A DNA stretch of 34,067 bases from Acidobacteriota bacterium (GCA_003225055.1 QIAU01000088.1:1-34067), one strand, 5' to 3'; counted from the stretch's first letter, positions 26,885-34,067 are shown. The notes: generated by a model from the sequence alone, not told the origin. Program-made: numbers and translations.

Positions 26885-27472
26885 ATGAGGATCGGCAAAC
26901 AATTTCGTGCAACAGATTCGCAGGAGTGCTCCGAGCGCGGTTCGATGTTAATCGAACTCATGATTGCCATGATTGTATTGGCCATCGGTCTCGGTGGGAT
27001 CTTCACTTTGTTGGCCGCCTCGATGTGCACGAATGCCAAAGCGGGGAACGACACCACTTCCACGATGCTGGCAGAACATGTGATGGAGCAGATCAGCGCG
27101 CAGCCGGCGAACTCAAGCGCGCCTTTAACGATTATCGATTGCGCCGGCACGGCGCAGAATATCAACACAGCAGGCTTAGCCATTGGAGCCGGCAGCGGAG
27201 GCGCCAATGGCGGAAACGGCGCGAATTTGACCGCGAACAATATCGTTGATTGGACGCAAAGCTACGCTGACGTTCCCGACGGCTACAAGATGCAATACGT
27301 AGCTTGTGGAGCGGGTAGCCGGCAGACAACTTACGACGTGCGCTGGGATGTGATTACGGTGACCCCCTATAGCCGTGTGATCCTGGTTTCAGCTCGCCCG
27401 AGTATGTCCGCAAGTGTGGGCGGTCTGCGGTTTGTAATGCCGGTTAACCTGCGCACCATTGGGGGAATGTGA
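26885..27472 (+). CDS. pilV: PilV-type minor pilin
   Basis: The 195-residue product has the leader MRIGKQFRATDSQECSERG then SMLIELMIAMIVLAIGLGGI, a prepilin cleavage motif with Glu at +5 and a PilV-like helix. The region TSTMLAEHVMEQISAQPANS, and later YDVRWDVITVTPYSRVILVS, match the PilV/PilW-style layout. A Gly/Asn-rich insert (GAGSGGANGGNGANLTANN) breaks the globular part. It begins four bases after the FimT-like gene and overlaps the start region of the PilW gene. It would be a low-abundance pilus subunit needed for assembly or adhesion. Confidence 0.85.
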   Translation: MRIGKQFRATDSQECSERGSMLIELMIAMIVLAIGLGGIFTLLAASMCTNAKAGNDTTSTMLAEHVMEQISAQPANSSAPLTIIDCAGTAQNINTAGLAIGAGSGGANGGNGANLTANNIVDWTQSYADVPDGYKMQYVACGAGSRQTTYDVRWDVITVTPYSRVILVSARPSMSASVGGLRFVMPVNLRTIGGM

Positions 27473-27474
27473 GG

Positions 27475-28278
27475 ATGGGTACAGCAATGTTGCACGACGT
27501 GAATAGCCGCCCTAGTCGTCCACAACGAGGTTTCTCACTGTTGGAGCTCTTGCTGGTGGTGACAATTCTGACGATTGTTCTCGGGGTGGTGATGGATGGC
27601 ATGGTGCAAATGCAGCAGCGCAACTCCGCCGAAAGTTCCAAGGTGGACACGGTGCAAGAGACCCGTGACTTCATCGACCAAGTGGTGCGGGACATTCACG
27701 AGGTGGGCTATCCCCCGGGACGAGTGGTTAATAACAATCCGTCTTGCGATCCCCTTGCCAACCCAAATGCGGCCTCCGTCTCCTGCGGGCTGATTTATTT
27801 CAGTCCGACGCAAATACAGTACGAGGGTGACCTGGACGGAAAAGGCACTGTGTACCGGGTTTGGGTAAACCTGCAGGTGCCCGCTTCCGGTAATTGCCCG
27901 TGCATCTTGCAGCGTGGCGTGCTCACCAAGACAAGCGCCATCGGAGGCAATGTTCCGACCTACTTCACTGAAGTGAATGGCGTGCTCAATAGTGGAAATG
28001 GGGCGGGCGCTGGAACGTTTCCAATAAGCCTGGGAGGCCCGGGGTCTTACGCCACCTACGCCACGGCCGACGTGTTTGATTCCTATGATGTGAACGGAAC
28101 TTTGAATCCGGTGGGCACCTGCAGCACTGCGCCTGCCTGCTCCAGCATCCGCAGTTTGCAGATTACCGCCAACGTGGCGCCAAACTACATGGATCCAAAA
28201 ACGAGTACCTATCCGGTTTACTCCATTACCTCCCGCGCCCGGATGAATAATGGCTGTTCGATTCCCGGTACCTGCTGA
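27475..28278 (+). CDS. pilW: PilW-type minor pilin
   Basis: From ATG 27475 the protein has 267 residues. The leader ends RPSRPQRG and is followed by FSLLELLLVVTILTIVLGVV, a classical type IV prepilin signature with Glu at +5. The sequence after the helix (GMVQMQQRNSAESSKVDTVQ, then RDFIDQVVRDIHEVGYPPGR) is typical of PilW. The stop of pilV (27470-27472) lies two bases upstream, and a GTG at 27469 overlaps it, indicating translational coupling. The globular part has several Cys pairs (SCDPLANP ... SCGL, GNCPCIL, GTCSTAPACSS). It is a minor pilin acting with PilV and PilX at pilus initiation. Confidence 0.87.
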   Translation: MGTAMLHDVNSRPSRPQRGFSLLELLLVVTILTIVLGVVMDGMVQMQQRNSAESSKVDTVQETRDFIDQVVRDIHEVGYPPGRVVNNNPSCDPLANPNAASVSCGLIYFSPTQIQYEGDLDGKGTVYRVWVNLQVPASGNCPCILQRGVLTKTSAIGGNVPTYFTEVNGVLNSGNGAGAGTFPISLGGPGSYATYATADVFDSYDVNGTLNPVGTCSTAPACSSIRSLQITANVAPNYMDPKTSTYPVYSITSRARMNNGCSIPGTC

Positions 28279-28310
28279 TTAGGAGAGGGTCTCAAAAGGG
28301 GGACTAGAGT

Positions 28311-29933
28311 ATGCGAAGAGTTGACCGCAAATCGGAAAGAGGAGTCTCGCTCCTGTTCTCGATGCTCGCCCTGCTGCTGCTGACAGCCATTGCGGCGGGG
28401 ATGATGTTTATGTCCTCGACCGAGACCTCCATTAGCAGCAATTTCAAGGCGGAAGAGACCGCGTATTTCGCGTCCCGCGCAGGTGTGGAAGAAGTACGCG
28501 ACCGCATGCTCAAGACCAACCCGAATACGATTAACTGCACGACGCAAGTGACGGATTGTGGGCTGATGCCTACCGCGCTGCCGAGCGCTGCCGGCGGTGT
28601 CCTCTACATTCTGCAAAACGGAGTCACAGGGGCTGATATCACCAACATCGTGTCTTCCAATCAGGTGGCTGACGATGAGCTCTGTCACGATTTTCCGTAT
28701 AACGGCGCCGGCTACGGTGGCATGACGCCAGTGGGCGCGAATGTGCGATGCACCACCTTGCCTGCCGGCCCGCTGTGGTACACAACGACGGCCAGCACCG
28801 CGCCGTTTGCGGGCTCCAACAACCCGTTGGATTACAAGTGGGTGCGGGTCACCCTGAAGGCGGCGAACAGCACGGCTTATCCGGTCGACCCTACCCAGCC
28901 CGCTGCTACGAACCAGGTGTGCTGGAACGGAACCTCCGAGGTTCTCTTGCCGGGCGGGACGGCCACCTGCAACCTCATGGTGCCCGAAACCTTTCCGGTG
29001 TACATGGTTACGTCGCTGGCGACTACCGCGAGTGGTGGCCGGAGATTGATCCAACAGGAAATCGCGCAGACTCCACCGCCCGCTCCACCCGGAGGCTTGT
29101 TCGCAACGGGAACCGGTTGCGGGGCGCTTAACGTCGCAGGCAATGCCAGAACCGGTAGCTTTAACTCGTCAACGCAGACGCCGGGAGTCAGTCCGCCCAG
29201 CAATCTGACGAACAACAACGGAGACATCGGCGCGAACGGAAACTTGAGTGTGGGGGGAAGCAGTGCACACGTAAACGGAAATTTGTCAACCAATATGCAG
29301 GCGACAATCGGCGGCTGCCCGGGGAACGGCGTATCCACGAGCGGGAACCCTGGTTTGGGGCCCCTGGTTCACTTTAACACCCCCTACTTGCCTCCCGTAC
29401 CACCACTGCCCAACCCGCTGCCGCCACAGACGTCGGTTACCTATAATGGCGGAACAATAACACCGGGGTCGTATGGCAATGTCACTTTCAAGGGCAACGT
29501 AACCTTGCAAGGGGGGACCGCGGCACATCCGGCGGTTTACACGATGAACAGCATCACCTTCAATGGCAACGCGACGGTGACGGTGAATGGTCCAGTACTT
29601 ATCAATCTGGCGGGAATCAATCAAAGCACGGTCTTGACCATGACGGGCAACTCCAGTTTTGCCAACTCGACCTTCGTACCGAGTAACTTGGTCATTAATT
29701 ATGGTGGCACCGACAGCATGGCTATCGCCGGTGGTTCCAGTATGTACGCTATTGTTAGCGCTCCGAATGCCCCCATTACCATCAATGGCGGGTCCGACAT
29801 TTATGGCCAGATCATCGGCAACACGATCGATGATCAGGGCGGAGTGAATTTCTACTGGGACCTGGCTGCGAATGCGCCCGTGCAGAACACAAGCTCGTTT
29901 TTCGAGATCAGTATGCGGGAGCTGAGTTACTAG
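28311..29933 (+). CDS. pilX: PilX-type minor pilin with large beta-helix-like C-terminal domain
   Basis: The 540-residue product starts MRRVDRKSERG then VSLLFSMLALLLLTAIAAG. This is a prepilin-like leader with Phe instead of Glu at +5, as is common in PilX/GspK-type subunits. MMFMSSTETSISSNFKAEET and ASRAGVEEVRDRML are the PilX N-domain. After a proline linker (QTPPPAPPGG, near 260) the last 275 residues are Gly/Asn/Thr-rich repeats (NLTNNNGDIGANGNLSVGG, TFKGNVTLQGG, NSITFNGNATVTVNGPVLIN). This suggests a right-handed beta-helix or adhesin-type domain. PilX is usually under 200 residues. It is 32 bases after pilW. A PilY1 gene, which normally follows, is absent. Confidence 0.85.
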   Translation: MRRVDRKSERGVSLLFSMLALLLLTAIAAGMMFMSSTETSISSNFKAEETAYFASRAGVEEVRDRMLKTNPNTINCTTQVTDCGLMPTALPSAAGGVLYILQNGVTGADITNIVSSNQVADDELCHDFPYNGAGYGGMTPVGANVRCTTLPAGPLWYTTTASTAPFAGSNNPLDYKWVRVTLKAANSTAYPVDPTQPAATNQVCWNGTSEVLLPGGTATCNLMVPETFPVYMVTSLATTASGGRRLIQQEIAQTPPPAPPGGLFATGTGCGALNVAGNARTGSFNSSTQTPGVSPPSNLTNNNGDIGANGNLSVGGSSAHVNGNLSTNMQATIGGCPGNGVSTSGNPGLGPLVHFNTPYLPPVPPLPNPLPPQTSVTYNGGTITPGSYGNVTFKGNVTLQGGTAAHPAVYTMNSITFNGNATVTVNGPVLINLAGINQSTVLTMTGNSSFANSTFVPSNLVINYGGTDSMAIAGGSSMYAIVSAPNAPITINGGSDIYGQIIGNTIDDQGGVNFYWDLAANAPVQNTSSFFEISMRELSY

Positions 29934-30074
29934 GCTGACAGCCTGCAGGTTCATCGAACGTTTAATGTTAAAGGCGCAGGATCAATCATGCGCCCAACTC
30001 CCGAACAAAGCTGCACGCTATGGCTGATTGCTTCGTGGGAAGATTCATTAGCGGATAGTCAGCGGGATTCGGGG

Positions 30075-30425
30075 GAACCCGTCACCACCTTCAGTCCAAC
30101 CATTACGCCCGCGCTCCCGCCGCTCCCAACGGTAGCGGCGGACAGCCGAGTCCCTATGTTCTGGTCGGGGACTCGGGTAGCACTTCGTACGACAGTACGA
30201 CCAACTCTGGGCTTACTCGTCACGCGGGTTGCCTTGCGCTTACTTTGCCGGGGTGTGCAGCACTCCTGCCGCTGGCTATTTGGTTTATTACCTCGAGGAC
30301 CAACATTACCGTAGGCGCAGCTCGCAAGAGCGTACGCGTTGGCCGGGCTGAAGAGATATCCGCATGCCGCAATAGAGCTGCGAACCAACCTGCGTAAGCA
30401 ATCATCAAGCGATGACACGCAGTAG
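30075..30425 (+). pseudogene. Decayed FimT-like minor pilin remnant
   Basis: Pieces of a pilin-like protein can be read in different frames. SPYVLVGDSGSTSYDSTTNS is near 30149-30208. AYSSRGLPCAYFAGVC followed by AAGYLVYYLEDQ begins at 30211. LAGLKRYPHAA is near 30339-30371. The middle piece mirrors the SRGLPC...AGTC segment and the last mirrors the PAGRIRLW segment of the intact FimT-like gene at 26197. At least two frame changes are needed. The N-terminal helix is not recognisable. The boundaries are approximate. This is an inference from local similarity inside the window only. Confidence 0.5.
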
Positions 30426-30603
30426 GCGGGGGACCCGCACAATCAGATCCAGAGTGCCCGGATGCGGGCTCCCCGATCCTGGCGACCCGTCGGGACCGCC
30501 CAGTAACGCACTCCAATAAGCCGGGCAAGACTTTCAGCGTGGCCTCGCAATCACAACTTGGTAGGACCTCTGCAAGCCGTTTGCTTCAGCTTCCAGTGAG
30601 GAG

Positions 30604-30631
30604 CGACCAGCCACTGACCACTAGCCACTAA
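30604..30631 (-). repeat. Heptad-periodic repeat at the 3' end of the M50 gene
   Basis: CCACTGA, CCACTAG and CCACTAA follow one another at 30611-30631, preceded by the related CGACCAG. On the minus strand this is TTAGTGG, CTAGTGG, TCAGTGG. The run overlaps the last three codons and the stop of the M50 gene. It is a second heptad array, different in sequence from the one at 12585. Confidence 0.6.
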
Positions 30632-31535
30632 CGAGACCTGCAACCAGCCAGTTGCTCATAGGATTCGGGCTGCCACAGTCCAGACACTTGGTCACGGCAA
30701 ACTGGGCTGCGCAATACGGGCAAACCGCTCGCGTCTGGAAGGTGTCGAATGCCTTCCGGCATTGGGCACACACCCAAAACTCTCCCACCGGTGGCGCGGT
30801 CTTGCACGATGGGCAGGCAAACCCCTCATGACGCGGGAGCTTGGCCAGCCGCGATAACAGCCGCGCTTCCCGCAGGCCTCGCCAGCAATTCATTAGAATA
30901 AAGACGCAGAGAATGCCCAGCCAGACCTCCAGTCTCCACAAGGCGAGCGCGATGAGGCCGGCCACGCCCAAGAAGCCGACCATGACGGCTGCCATCAGGC
31001 TGCGGGCGCGCCCGACAACAAACCAGAGCAGAGAGCGGAGAATTTGGCCGCCATCCAGAGGATAGATGGGCAGCATATTGAAAATAAGCAGGCCCAGATT
31101 GATCACCCACACCGCCCGCAGCAGCGCGTGGGCGTTGGGCATGGCTAATGCCATTCCTGACGATCGACTCCACAGGCCGAGTAGCGTCAGGATGGGAAGA
31201 AGCACGACGTTGACCAGCGGCCCTGCCGCAATCGCCCACAGCGTGGCGCCGGGACGCGGCGGCGGGTCCACATACGCTACTCCGCCAAGCGGCCATAGCA
31301 CGATCTGATTCGCTCTTCCGCCCACCTGCCGACACGCCAGAGCGTGGCCATACTCGTGGAGCATCACGATAAAGAACAGCGACAGATACTCCAGCACGTT
31401 CCAGGATAGAGAGGAATAGCTTCCGGATCGGCCACTGATCTCGAACGCCGCCACCAGAAACCAGGACCAATGTAAAAACAGATCAACCCCGGCGAAGCGG
31501 AATAGACGGATCGACCCTTGCTGCGCGGTGGGCAT
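30621..31535 (-). CDS. M50 family metalloprotease (site-2 protease type) with zinc ribbons
   Basis: The 304-residue membrane protein has the zinc protease motif HEYGHA (His60, Glu61, His64) in a helix and the third ligand in LPIYPLDGGQ (Asp161). About six hydrophobic segments span residues 20-215. The C-terminal 75 residues form zinc-ribbon-like Cys pairs (CPSCKTAP, VCAQCRKA, VCPYCAAQ, KCLDCGSP). Such intramembrane proteases cut membrane-bound regulators or remnants. The family resembles the FtsH-independent SpoIVFB/S2P group without a PDZ domain. The target is unknown. The cytosolic ribbon domain may bind a partner. The gene is alone on this strand next to decayed pilins. Confidence 0.88.
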   Translation of the reverse strand: MPTAQQGSIRLFRFAGVDLFLHWSWFLVAAFEISGRSGSYSSLSWNVLEYLSLFFIVMLHEYGHALACRQVGGRANQIVLWPLGGVAYVDPPPRPGATLWAIAAGPLVNVVLLPILTLLGLWSRSSGMALAMPNAHALLRAVWVINLGLLIFNMLPIYPLDGGQILRSLLWFVVGRARSLMAAVMVGFLGVAGLIALALWRLEVWLGILCVFILMNCWRGLREARLLSRLAKLPRHEGFACPSCKTAPPVGEFWVCAQCRKAFDTFQTRAVCPYCAAQFAVTKCLDCGSPNPMSNWLVAGLVSG

Positions 31536-31816
31536 GCAGGAAGAGTTATAACACGATATATCCTCTCCACCCTCGGCTTACCCTCTAGATCTCTGAAAAC
31601 AAAAGATGTCCAGCCGAACTGCCCTAAAAGCAAAGCCGCCTAAATCGCGCGTGAGCCGCTACCGGTCCGTCAGTCTGTCGCCAATACCCCGAGACGCCAA
31701 CCAGGTGCATTCGCGGCGACCGTCTTGAGTCTAGCGACTTTCGCCTTCCGCTAATGCCCGCAAGACGAACGGCGCGCAGCCAACGGAACTATGTCTACGA
31801 TCGTCGATCTAGGAAT

Positions 31817-32098
31817 CTAAGACGGTCGTTCAGGAAGGAACTGCACAGAGGGCCGCGATTGAGGTCCTGTTAACGCGGGTCGATGCGCAGCCTTCAGTAG
31901 GAATCGGTTCCATACTGAATATTTGACACCGTGAGCTTGGAGGGAGCTACTCTCTTCAGTAACGTGGGAGTTATTGGATTGCACAACGCTTTGGGTTTCT
32001 TTTCGGCATAGAACGTCTTCAGACCTTTGGTCGAGGAGAGCCTTCAGGATTTCAGGCGTGATCGTGATGTTCTTGAGCTCGCGGATTCGGATATCCAT
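31817..32098 (-). CDS. Short hypothetical protein near integrase remnants
   Basis: The frame from ATG 32098 encodes 93 residues beginning MDIRIRELKNITITPEILKA. The N-terminal 40 residues look like a real charged helix-containing sequence. The C-terminal half (SVWNRFLLKAAHRPALTGPQ) is less convincing. I recognise no family. The start codon lies inside one copy of a 26-base repeat (32091-32116), which could be a binding site controlling it. The gene may be a small regulator of a decayed integrative element, or the frame may be fortuitous. Confidence 0.35.
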   Translation of the reverse strand: MDIRIRELKNITITPEILKALLDQRSEDVLCRKETQSVVQSNNSHVTEESSSLQAHGVKYSVWNRFLLKAAHRPALTGPQSRPSVQFLPERPS

Positions 32099-32163
32099 TT
32101 TCACCCATTTTTACCCGATTCGAGGATATTGACAAGCATATCCATTCATACCCGTTTACACCC
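32091..32163. repeat. Two 26-base imperfect direct repeats with 10-base internal phasing
   Basis: Copy A (32091-32116) and copy B (32138-32163) match at 20 of 26 positions. Each reads ATATCCATT, then ACCC, then ACCC again ten bases later. They start 47 bases apart. Repeats phased on the DNA helix turn are typical of protein-binding sites such as operators or integrase arm sites. No protein is identified. Confidence 0.6.
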
Positions 32164-32309
32164 TTTTCAAACTGCTTCTGAAAATTCGGTACTAGCAGCT
32201 AGGGGAAAGAGGTGCAAAACTCCTGCTGTTCAAACAACCTCGGATTCGCTGCAGAGCAAAGGGTTCCCCGAAAGGCCACCCGGCCCGATACTTCCATCTC
32301 AGGTTGTGA

Positions 32310-32688
32310 GCACCAGAACAGCCTCTCAAGGACATCATCGTGCCGACGCGCGACACGCGCATGAGAAACGCTGGTGAACTTTACCGGATGCGGGTTGAAA
32401 AGATCGATTTGGAACATTGGAACAATCGCGTGCGGTCTGGTGAACAAAGAGTGGGTCAAGGCGAGGAAGAAAGCAGGTTTGCCCGAGGACCTGGTTCTGT
32501 ACTGCGCCCGTCATGACTTCGGCACCTGCGTATTGCAGAAAACCGGCAACATCGCCGCAGTCATGAACAGCACGGCTCACTCGGATGTGAAGACGGCAAT
32601 GACGTATCAGCACCCGGAATTGAACGTGGTACGTGACGCGATCAATTCACGGCACATTTTACGGCACACCGCCGAAACCGTTAATTAG
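32310..32688 (+). pseudogene. Tyrosine recombinase (integrase) remnant 1
   Basis: The first piece (QPLKDIIVPTRDTRMRNAGE then LYRMRVEKIDLEHWNN, from 32319) matches the region around the first catalytic Arg of phage-type integrases. The frame then breaks. A second frame (LVNKEWVKARKKAGLPEDLV, then YCARHDFGTCVLQKTGNIAA and HSDVKTAMTYQHPE) is the C-terminal catalytic part with the second Arg, the late His and the Tyr nucleophile. The stretch between is too short, so part of the core domain is deleted as well as frameshifted. It ends 15 bases before a tRNA-end repeat, the usual place for an integrase at an attachment site. It is not functional as it stands. Confidence 0.75.
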
Positions 32689-32702
32689 GTAAGTGAAAAG
32701 AT

Positions 32703-32746
32703 TGGCTGCCCCCCAGGGGATTCGAACCCCGATATGCTGATCCAGA
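32703..32746 (-). repeat. tRNA 3'-end repeat, copy 1 (att-like)
   Basis: This 44-base segment is nearly identical to 33670-33712. On the minus strand it ends with a tRNA T-loop (GGTTCGAATCC) and CAGCCA. It carries one extra G compared with copy 2, which disturbs the T-stem and acceptor alignment. No full tRNA can be built with the flanking sequence. It is therefore a duplicated tRNA end left by integration. Confidence 0.75.
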
Positions 32747-32932
32747 CGACTCCGAAGTGCAGTGAAGTTGCGACTATCAGTCCGCCAGCTATTGCACAAC
32801 CGGCCGATTTTAGGCTGCTCCAGACGCCTGCGTCATCGAGTGGGCCCCTGGTCCGCTTGGAATCTTCGCAAATAAGCTATGGAAAAGAGAGTTATTTACT
32901 CGGTATTGTTTGTGACATCGTGCACTGGACAC

Positions 32933-33181
32933 TCAATGCTCTGCTTCCCTCGTCTCTTTATTCCGTCTTGCTTTCACCGCCTTGCGCGCATTGGCTTTCG
33001 AGATCCTGAGGAGATTCATGGTTCCCTCAGTGATCTCTCTGGCCAGCTCTCTCTGCTTCGCCCAGCGAGCCTCCACGGCCTTACGGGCAGCTTCTCGACG
33101 CTCTTCCGGCGTGAGCTTGCGTGCACGAGCCTTTCCACCCCTACGGCCGAGTTCCACGGCAGCGGAGTTCTTCGGTGTCAT
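32933..33181 (-). CDS. Small basic protein with GGKARA repeat-type motif
   Basis: The 82-residue product begins MTPKNSAAVELGRRGGKARA followed by RKLTPEERREAARKAVEARW. This is a recognisable motif of small basic proteins often found in bacterial mobile DNA and of unknown function. It is very rich in Arg, Lys, Ala and Glu and is probably helical. It may bind nucleic acid. It lies between the two tRNA-end repeats and is divergent from a small broken gene at 33298. The region between contains a long-range inverted repeat. No strong ribosome-binding site is visible. Confidence 0.6.
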   Translation of the reverse strand: MTPKNSAAVELGRRGGKARARKLTPEERREAARKAVEARWAKQRELAREITEGTMNLLRISKANARKAVKARRNKETREAEH

Positions 33182-33222
33182 CAGTACATTTTTACCATGT
33201 GCTCACGCGGGAGTCTTCTAAG

Positions 33223-33278
33223 CGCTACGTAAATAATAAGACGTGATGGCTAAATCCAGTTCTTGACAATACGTAGCG
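33223..33278. promoter_or_regulatory. Inverted repeat in a divergent promoter region
   Basis: CGCTACGTA (33223-33231) and TACGTAGCG (33270-33278) are exact reverse complements, 38 bases apart. A further ACGTAG is at 33281-33286. TTGACA at 33263-33268 overlaps the gap next to the right arm and could be a -35 box for the gene at 33298. The right arm lies where -35/-10 spacer DNA would be. This suggests a repressor site between the divergent small genes. Confidence 0.5.
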
Positions 33279-33297
33279 GTACGTAGAGTGTGATGGC

Positions 33298-33459
33298 ATG
33301 ACAATTGATGAGCGAATCGCAAAGCTGACGGAACGACACGAGGCTCTAACTCAAAGCATCGAGCTCCTAGCTTAGCTAGCGAATGATTTAAGTGAATTGC
33401 GGGGTTTGGTGACCCAGGTCGCCGAAGGAACCGCACGCCTTTTGCACGTTCAGGACTGA
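33298..33459 (+). pseudogene. Small coiled-coil protein interrupted by TAG
   Basis: The frame reads MTIDERIAKLTERHEALTQS then IELLA, a TAG at 33373-33375, then LANDLSELRGLVTQVAEGTA and RLLHVQD before a TGA at 33457. Both halves fit one heptad-rich coiled coil. It resembles small proteins of about 60-90 residues seen in soil bacteria. CAG to TAG is a simple explanation. The sequence directly after the stop continues as integrase remnant 2. Confidence 0.5.
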
Positions 33460-33756
33460 GCTTCACTTGCTTATGTCAGACACCAGATGGGCCACAGCTC
33501 GATTCAGATCACGGTTGACACCTACGGGCACCTGATTCCAGGCGCAAGCATCGCGTGGGTCGACCGGCTAGAGCTAGACAGCGGAACAAGTCGGCACCAA
33601 TCCGCACCCGAGACGCACCAACCGCAGAACGAATCACATGTGGAATCCGTGGAAGTAGTTGAAAATATTTGGCTGCCCCCCAGGGATTCGAACCCCGATA
33701 TGCTGATCCAGAGTTACGCAGCAATCAGGAGCGATTTCCTGGTGACCCACTTTTGA
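33460..33756 (+). pseudogene. Tyrosine recombinase (integrase) remnant 2, C-terminal end
   Basis: Directly after a TGA, the frame reads YVRHQMGHSSIQITVDTYGH then LIPGASIAWVDRLE. This is the C-terminal active-site region of a second, different integrase family: the late His in GHSS and the Tyr nucleophile in TYGH. The catalytic arginines and the rest of the protein are missing. The frame runs on through the tRNA-end repeat (WLPPRDSNPDMLIQS) to a stop at 33756. That last part is only a translation of tRNA sequence. This shows that its native 3' end lay at the attachment site. Confidence 0.75.
33670..33712 (-). repeat. tRNA 3'-end repeat, copy 2 (att-like)
   Basis: Read on the minus strand, this copy gives a well-formed tRNA end. 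The T-stem is CGGGG/CCCTG around loop TTCGAAT, the acceptor strand is GGGGGCA, the discriminator base is G and CCA is encoded. The acceptor would need TGCCCCC at the 5' end. I find no such sequence at the right distance, so the 5' part of the tRNA is absent. The isotype cannot be assigned. Confidence 0.75.
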
Positions 33757-33934
33757 ACTCAATCACTTGCACAGACCAGGCCCGCACGGAAGCATCGTGG
33801 CACAGGTGGCGCAAAATCGCGTATTGGCGCGCATCGACTCGAAACGCATGGCACGTTTATGGCGCAGGTAATGTTCTCGACAAATCGACCATGGTCGATC
33901 GATCGCCATCCGCCGCGATAACGGTTTAACCTTC

Positions 33935-34067
33935 TCATCCTCGAGGAATTCCAATGCGACGAACAAGCTCCTTAAATCTGGGATCCCCTCGGAGAGGGTT
34001 CAGTCGGGGATCCACCCCGATCCATGGTATTCAAGTTGAGCGCTGAAGGAAGGCTTGCTCCAGCGAT
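33935..34067 (-). pseudogene. Decayed 3' end of a leftward gene, cut by the window edge
   Basis: The frame reads LEQAFLQRST, an in-frame TGA at 34031-34033, then IPWIGVDPRLNPLRGDPRFK and ELVRRIGIPRG before a stop at 33935. The VDPRLNPLRGDPRF motif is the usual C-terminus of large acidobacterial TPR-containing regulators or kinases, where the interrupted position is normally Trp. TGG to TGA explains the break. Only the last 44 codons are in the window. Confidence 0.55.

Noticed and set aside
32747-32820. Flank of tRNA-end copy 1 as the 5' part of an intact tRNA
   Set aside because: A D-arm and anticodon-like stretch can be imagined, but no acceptor 5' strand TGCCCCC is present and the distances do not fit a tRNA.
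33218-33466. Minus-strand open frame opposite the small coiled-coil gene
   Set aside because: It overlaps the likely regulatory inverted repeat and is composed of unlikely sequence.
34031-34033. TGA at the right edge as a second selenocysteine codon
   Set aside because: The expected residue there is Trp, not Cys, and there is no nearby redox motif, so a nonsense change is the simpler explanation.

Overview
The window looks like a chromosomal segment of a soil acidobacterium. This is inferred from gene content and sequence style (GC-rich, PadR plus DUF3471-type protein, FecR/DUF6600 protein, eno beside gpmI, minor-pilin operon, dispersed GTCATC...GGATCT repeats); no rRNA or other decisive marker is present. 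No complete tRNA, rRNA or CRISPR array was found.

Layout. 1-3000: a PadR regulator with a clear self-overlapping operator, a translationally coupled membrane protein, an outer-membrane barrel-like protein and a small secreted protein. 3140-4040: a divergent VOC/MarR pair sharing a perfect palindrome, both genes broken by single-base frameshifts. 4374-6665: a secreted FecR/DUF6600 protein with a strong terminator. 6778-9797: a sodium:solute symporter and a Crp/Fnr regulator, divergent. 9888-15088, all leftward: D-2-hydroxyacid dehydrogenase, phosphoglycerate mutase (gpmI), a DUF2059 protein and enolase. GpmI and enolase catalyse consecutive glycolytic steps. 15454-16612: a redoxin with an in-frame TGA at the first position of its CxxC motif and a SECIS-like hairpin just downstream (probable selenoprotein), then a secreted protein. 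16818-21362: a GH57 glycosidase and a glycogen branching enzyme, divergent, pointing to alpha-glucan storage. 21540-25314, leftward: an exported protein, a GHMP-type sugar kinase and a PLP-dependent decarboxylase. 25628-30425: a type IV pilus minor-pilin operon (FimT, PilV, PilW and PilX types) flanked on both sides by decayed FimT-like pilin genes. 30621-31535: an M50 metalloprotease with zinc ribbons. 31817-33756: remains of tRNA-targeting integrative elements, with two broken tyrosine integrases each ending at a copy of the same tRNA 3'-end repeat. The right edge holds the decayed 3' end of a leftward gene.

The most interesting item is the UxxC redoxin at 15454-15954. Next are the nested tRNA-end repeats with paired integrase remnants, the decayed pilins, and the broken VOC/MarR pair whose operator is still perfect. 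Several single-base frameshifts occur in the window. I cannot tell real gene decay from assembly error without reads, and I say so where it matters.
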